Below are positions 4,855-7,699 of a stretch of 7,699 nt of DNA, in pieces. Within the stretch, counting starts at the first letter, position 1. Each line of letters opens with the position of its first letter. Both the position numbers and the translations under genes were made by a program. The notes below the pieces were generated by a model. The model saw nothing but the letters and a program-made list of their open reading frames with translations, ran no database searches and had not been told where the DNA came from. Location: assembly GCA_017454075.1 (NCBI GenBank), contig JAFTDQ010000096.1:1-7699 (forward strand). The letters run 5' to 3'. Source of the stretch: Clostridia bacterium (lineage in GTDB: Bacteria > Bacillota_A > Clostridia > Oscillospirales > CAG-272).

Positions 4855-6213
4855 ATGATCAAAAAAAGAAAACTGCTTATCAGATTAGCGACGTTGGCTA
4901 TAGCGGTACTTTTCATATCGCTGACGATTTTGCCATCGTTTGCCGTTGAGAAAGATCCGACGCGCCGACCGCCGAATCCAATTGAGATTGAAACGTCGAT
5001 TACTGTGTCCCGAGGAGAGGCTCATCTGCTTCAACCCGGTTATGTGCTTGATACAGGAGAAACCTACACTTGGACATCATCCGACACCTCAGTTGCCACG
5101 GTCACGTCATACGGACTGGTAAACGGGGTATCTTCGGGAACGGCAACTGTAACCGTCGTTCTTCATACAAATGATTGGGGGAACTATTCAAAAAAGTGCA
5201 GTGTGACTGTTGGGTCATCGGGGATCATTTCAAATGGGACATATTTCATACACAATGTTAACGCTGATAAATACATTGATATTGAGGGACCGAGCACTTC
5301 AAACGACGCGTATTTGCAGCTTTGGCAGATGACTGCCGCTACTCAGCGCAGATGGAATTTTACGCTCGGCACGGATGGGTATTACAGAATACAATCCGTT
5401 TATTCCTCTAAATATATGCGTGTGACTGGCAGTTCTGCAACAGCCGGCGCAACTATAACGCAGAACAGTTCTATAGTCAGCGGCTCAAAATGGGCGCTGA
5501 TGAGAACTGCAGCTGGAAACTATGTATTTGTTCCAGCTTCATCGACAAGTTCGCTTGTTGTTCTTAATGCTCCCGGAACTACAAATGGTTATAATTTGAA
5601 CACGGCAACTTATACTCAAAACACAGATTATAAGGACGAGTGGAAAGTCTTCCTGATTAGTAAATCAATATCGGGGGTACCAATTTCTTTGAGATCAAAC
5701 GAGGCGCACACTTGCATACCTTGCGCAATAGTAAATGTCGCAGGATATTGGAGCACACACGGTTATTCGATGTTTAATTGTTCCACATCCGCTCAGCAGG
5801 AGACGGCCGCTGTTTGTGTGCAGAATGCAATGAATTGGGGAGGTGGATATGGTGCAACTGCTAATATCCAAAACGGATTCAATATACTGAATACAGTTCA
5901 CAACGGAAAAACATATTCTTTTAATTGCGAAAATATTGGGATAAACGAGGCGGGCTTTTCCATTGCAGACATTATGGATGAAATCAACAATGGAAGACCA
6001 ATTATGCTTGGATTCGGTGGAAGCCCGGCGTCTACTGGTAATCCATATAACGGCGGACATATGACGGTGTGTTATGGATATTATTTGTCTTCAGACGGCG
6101 TACATGTTTTGGTCAGCAATGCCCTATCGTACAATGCTGGAATAGACGATCATATCTTTAATACGTCATATAATTATTTTATTTGTAAAGTCAAAGTAAT
6201 GGTATCACAATGA
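4855..6213 (+). CDS. Secreted Big_2 / ricin-lectin / papain-like (C39-like) protein
   Basis: This 452-residue protein has a Sec signal peptide (basic MIKKRKLLIR, hydrophobic core, likely cleavage after SFA, A30). A bacterial Ig-like Big_2 domain follows (about 48-118; TWTSSDTSVATVTSYGLVNG and GTATVTV). Next comes a ricin-type beta-trefoil (about 123-268) with QLW (155-157), QRRW (164-167), SKW (211-213) and DEW (261-263). The C-terminal region (about 275-452) looks like a papain-fold C39-like peptidase: HTCIPCAIVNVAGYW with C287 as the likely nucleophile, a GRPIMLGF strand, GGHMTVCYGYY with H402, and LVSN with N422 as the third residue. The second cysteine (C290) and the lack of the usual CGP triad are atypical, so activity is unproven. 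Codons are clearly more AT-rich than in neighbouring genes, suggesting transfer. It is probably a carbohydrate-targeted secreted protease or peptidase-like toxin/adhesin, with no visible wall anchor. Confidence 0.8.
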   Translation: MIKKRKLLIRLATLAIAVLFISLTILPSFAVEKDPTRRPPNPIEIETSITVSRGEAHLLQPGYVLDTGETYTWTSSDTSVATVTSYGLVNGVSSGTATVTVVLHTNDWGNYSKKCSVTVGSSGIISNGTYFIHNVNADKYIDIEGPSTSNDAYLQLWQMTAATQRRWNFTLGTDGYYRIQSVYSSKYMRVTGSSATAGATITQNSSIVSGSKWALMRTAAGNYVFVPASSTSSLVVLNAPGTTNGYNLNTATYTQNTDYKDEWKVFLISKSISGVPISLRSNEAHTCIPCAIVNVAGYWSTHGYSMFNCSTSAQQETAAVCVQNAMNWGGGYGATANIQNGFNILNTVHNGKTYSFNCENIGINEAGFSIADIMDEINNGRPIMLGFGGSPASTGNPYNGGHMTVCYGYYLSSDGVHVLVSNALSYNAGIDDHIFNTSYNYFICKVKVMVSQ

Positions 6214-6214
6214 A

Positions 6215-6220
6215 AAGGAG
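6215..6220 (+). promoter_or_regulatory. Ribosome binding site fixing the lipoprotein start
   Basis: AAGGAG directly follows the stop region of the upstream gene and lies seven bases before ATG at 6228. It would lie inside the coding sequence if translation began at the overlapping ATG at 6210, so 6228 is preferred. Confidence 0.85.
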
Positions 6221-6227
6221 AGGAAAA

Positions 6228-7538
6228 ATGAAAAAAATACTAGCGGCTTTTCTAGGTCTTGCTTTTATTATCGGGATGTTTGCTTCCTGTATGAGAGCGC
6301 CCGTACGGCCGGGGACAAATCCCGGGGATGGTTCGGATCAAACGACAAAGGATACTGCGCCTGTCGAAGAGCAGGATAAATCAGACAAGTCGTCTGACGA
6401 CGACGATTTTATCAAGGTTTACGACGAAAAAGGGCACCCCACGCTCCCGAAAGGAGTAGAAGTCGGGCAGACGGACGCCGTTTCGTATTACGACTTTGTT
6501 GATTCTCAGACATGGGAAAAGTTCAACAACTACGTTTTTTCCGATTTGTCCCCGTTTGACCGACAGAGAGTGACGGTCACCGAAAACGGCAGCGTTATGG
6601 AAGTCCCGCTTCTTGCCGAATTCATGCAGTACACCGGATATTCCGCGTTCCTGCTCTTCGGGAACGACGGCGGGCTTATCGGAATACAGACGGAAAAAGA
6701 GGGATTCGATCCCGCGCTCGTCACACCGGAAACGGTCGGCAGGGACGCCGAAATAAGTTTGACCGGAGGGAAGACCGTCAGGGTGAAGACAGGTACGTCG
6801 GCAAGCCGGTGCAGAGTGTTTTCCGAGTGGGCGAAGGAGAACGGCAACTCATTCATCCCGGTCGCCGCGCGGTTGTCGTCCGACAATACCGGCGTGCTCG
6901 AAATGATCGGCAGGCTCGATGAAAACGGCCGTCTTGTCGTCGCCGGGAAGGACAGGCTCGAGGGCACCGGTATAGAGCTTGAATATATTCCGGCCGTTAC
7001 AAGCCTGAGCGCGGCGGCGGAGGCGTATAGAGATTACGTCGGGGAACGGCTTCGCTTTGTAAAAGAAGAACTGTTCCTCTTCCCGTGGAAGAGTGAACTC
7101 CTGGCGGGAAGATCGGCGTATGAAAAACTCATTTCCACGTCTGTCGAATTTGACGGAAACCGTGACGGGGACTATATCGGAAAGCTCTGCCCCGACGAGG
7201 TGATTGCGATTCCGATGGCATACTCCAACGCAATGTTGGACAACAAGGGCTGGGAAGGCGAGTGCATGCTTTTCATTTTGTTCAGGAGCGGGAAAGCAAT
7301 CGGAGAGGTCGTTCTTGAGTTCTATCATCCCTGGGCGACGGTCGGCCTGGACGATCCGAGTTATTATAAAGGACAATATTCCGGTAAGTTTTACGAGCGC
7401 CTCGGGGAAAAGACCGACGGAGGATACAAACCCCTCGATCACATCGAATACGTCTCGTTTATACAGAGCCTCGGCGATCTCAGCAAAGTCGCCGGCATTT
7501 ACGCCGACGCGGGCGGCTATCACGCGATAATGAAATGA
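6228..7538 (+). CDS. Lipoprotein of unknown family
   Basis: The 436-residue protein starts with a lipoprotein signal peptide: MKK, a hydrophobic core (LAAFLGLAFIIGMF, residues 5-18) and a lipobox FASC with C21 as the lipidated residue. A low-complexity Gly/Thr/Asp/Ser linker follows (about 28-60, including SSDDDD), typical of a surface tether. The remainder (about 62-436) is a mixed alpha/beta globular region. I do not recognise its family; it contains few cysteines and no obvious catalytic motif. The gene begins just after the papain-like gene stop (ribosome site 6215-6220), so the two are almost certainly co-transcribed from the promoter at 4753. ATG at 6210 would add six residues but has no ribosome site. 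Its codons are more GC-rich than its partner's, resembling the left-hand operon. It could be a partner, immunity protein or substrate-binding component, but this is inference. Confidence 0.85.
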   Translation: MKKILAAFLGLAFIIGMFASCMRAPVRPGTNPGDGSDQTTKDTAPVEEQDKSDKSSDDDDFIKVYDEKGHPTLPKGVEVGQTDAVSYYDFVDSQTWEKFNNYVFSDLSPFDRQRVTVTENGSVMEVPLLAEFMQYTGYSAFLLFGNDGGLIGIQTEKEGFDPALVTPETVGRDAEISLTGGKTVRVKTGTSASRCRVFSEWAKENGNSFIPVAARLSSDNTGVLEMIGRLDENGRLVVAGKDRLEGTGIELEYIPAVTSLSAAAEAYRDYVGERLRFVKEELFLFPWKSELLAGRSAYEKLISTSVEFDGNRDGDYIGKLCPDEVIAIPMAYSNAMLDNKGWEGECMLFILFRSGKAIGEVVLEFYHPWATVGLDDPSYYKGQYSGKFYERLGEKTDGGYKPLDHIEYVSFIQSLGDLSKVAGIYADAGGYHAIMK

Positions 7539-7560
7539 AAAGAAAACGGCGCGGGGGCTT

Positions 7561-7699
7561 TGAAGTGACCCCAAAAAGTTAGACAAAGTTTTTAATAACA
7601 CCTTGTGCGAACTGAATATTAAGCGGCTACGATGGCTTGAGATCTGTGTTGAGCAGGTGTCAAGCCATTTAGTTTTAGCTTGATTCGGCGGTTGTTGTA
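7561..7699 (-). mobile_element. End of an IS3-family (IS150-like) insertion sequence, cut by the window
   Basis: The terminal inverted repeat contains TGACCCCAAAAAGTTAGACA (7566-7585), a recognisable IS150-group end. The edge is placed at TG (7561-7562), since IS3-family ends begin with TG. Inside it, on the minus strand, is the tail of the orfB transposase, in the expected orientation for this end. The element continues beyond the window, so completeness, the other end and the target duplication cannot be judged. It lies 22 bases after the lipoprotein stop. Confidence 0.88.
7619..7699 (-). CDS. IS3-family transposase orfB, C-terminal fragment
   Basis: The minus strand from 7699 reads the last 26 residues of a protein ending at TAA (7621-7619). 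They begin YNNRRIKLKLNGLTP and continue AQHRSQAIVAA. YNxxRIxxKLxGLTPxxYR is the typical C-terminus of the DDE integrase (orfB) of IS150-group elements. The N-terminal part with the catalytic residues lies outside the window. The frame is open to the window edge. It is too short for ordinary ORF calling and was found by translating the stretch next to the terminal repeat. Confidence 0.88.
   Translation of the reverse strand, partial: YNNRRIKLKLNGLTPAQHRSQAIVAA

Noticed and set aside
6849..7601. Minus-strand open frame of 250 codons
   Set aside because: It is antisense to the lipoprotein gene and would begin inside the insertion-sequence end; no recognisable domain.

Overview
The window looks like a chromosomal segment of a gut-type member of the Clostridia (Oscillospiraceae or a relative). 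The sequence-level reasons are moderately GC-rich housekeeping genes with strong AGGAGG-type ribosome sites, a desulfoferrodoxin (typical of anaerobes), and palindromic dispersed repeats of a kind I associate with gut Firmicutes. Species cannot be named from the sequence alone.

Layout. Bases 1-345 hold no gene. They contain a compound palindromic repeat whose two ends (53-142 and 286-334) are inverted copies of each other, with a second hairpin-rich module between them. Bases 346-4443 are one minus-strand transcription unit of six genes, read from an extended -10 promoter (4415-4443) to a strong intrinsic terminator (346-379). In transcription order the genes are: a 47-residue membrane microprotein resembling a sortase-type wall-anchor tail, a SIMPL-domain (DUF541) protein, a cytoplasmic 5'-nucleotidase-family metallophosphoesterase, a DUF3737 beta-helix protein, desulfoferrodoxin (superoxide reductase), and a DtxR/MntR-family metalloregulator. 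Genes overlap or are 4-41 bases apart, so co-expression is very likely. The last two genes form an iron and oxidative-stress pair; the regulator may control its own operon.

Bases 4384-4854 are a divergent intergenic region. It holds the operon promoter, candidate operators, a possible structured RNA with its own -10 box, and a perfect sigma-A promoter (4753-4781) reading rightward.

Bases 4855-7538 hold a two-gene plus-strand unit. The first gene encodes a secreted protein with Big_2, ricin-type beta-trefoil and papain-like (C39-like) domains; it is visibly more AT-rich than everything around it. The second is a lipoprotein of unknown family, started by a ribosome site lying across the end of the first gene. 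The pair looks like a surface module, possibly acquired by transfer. Twenty-two bases after the lipoprotein stop, the end of an IS3-family (IS150-like) element begins. It runs off the window and carries the last 26 codons of its transposase on the minus strand.
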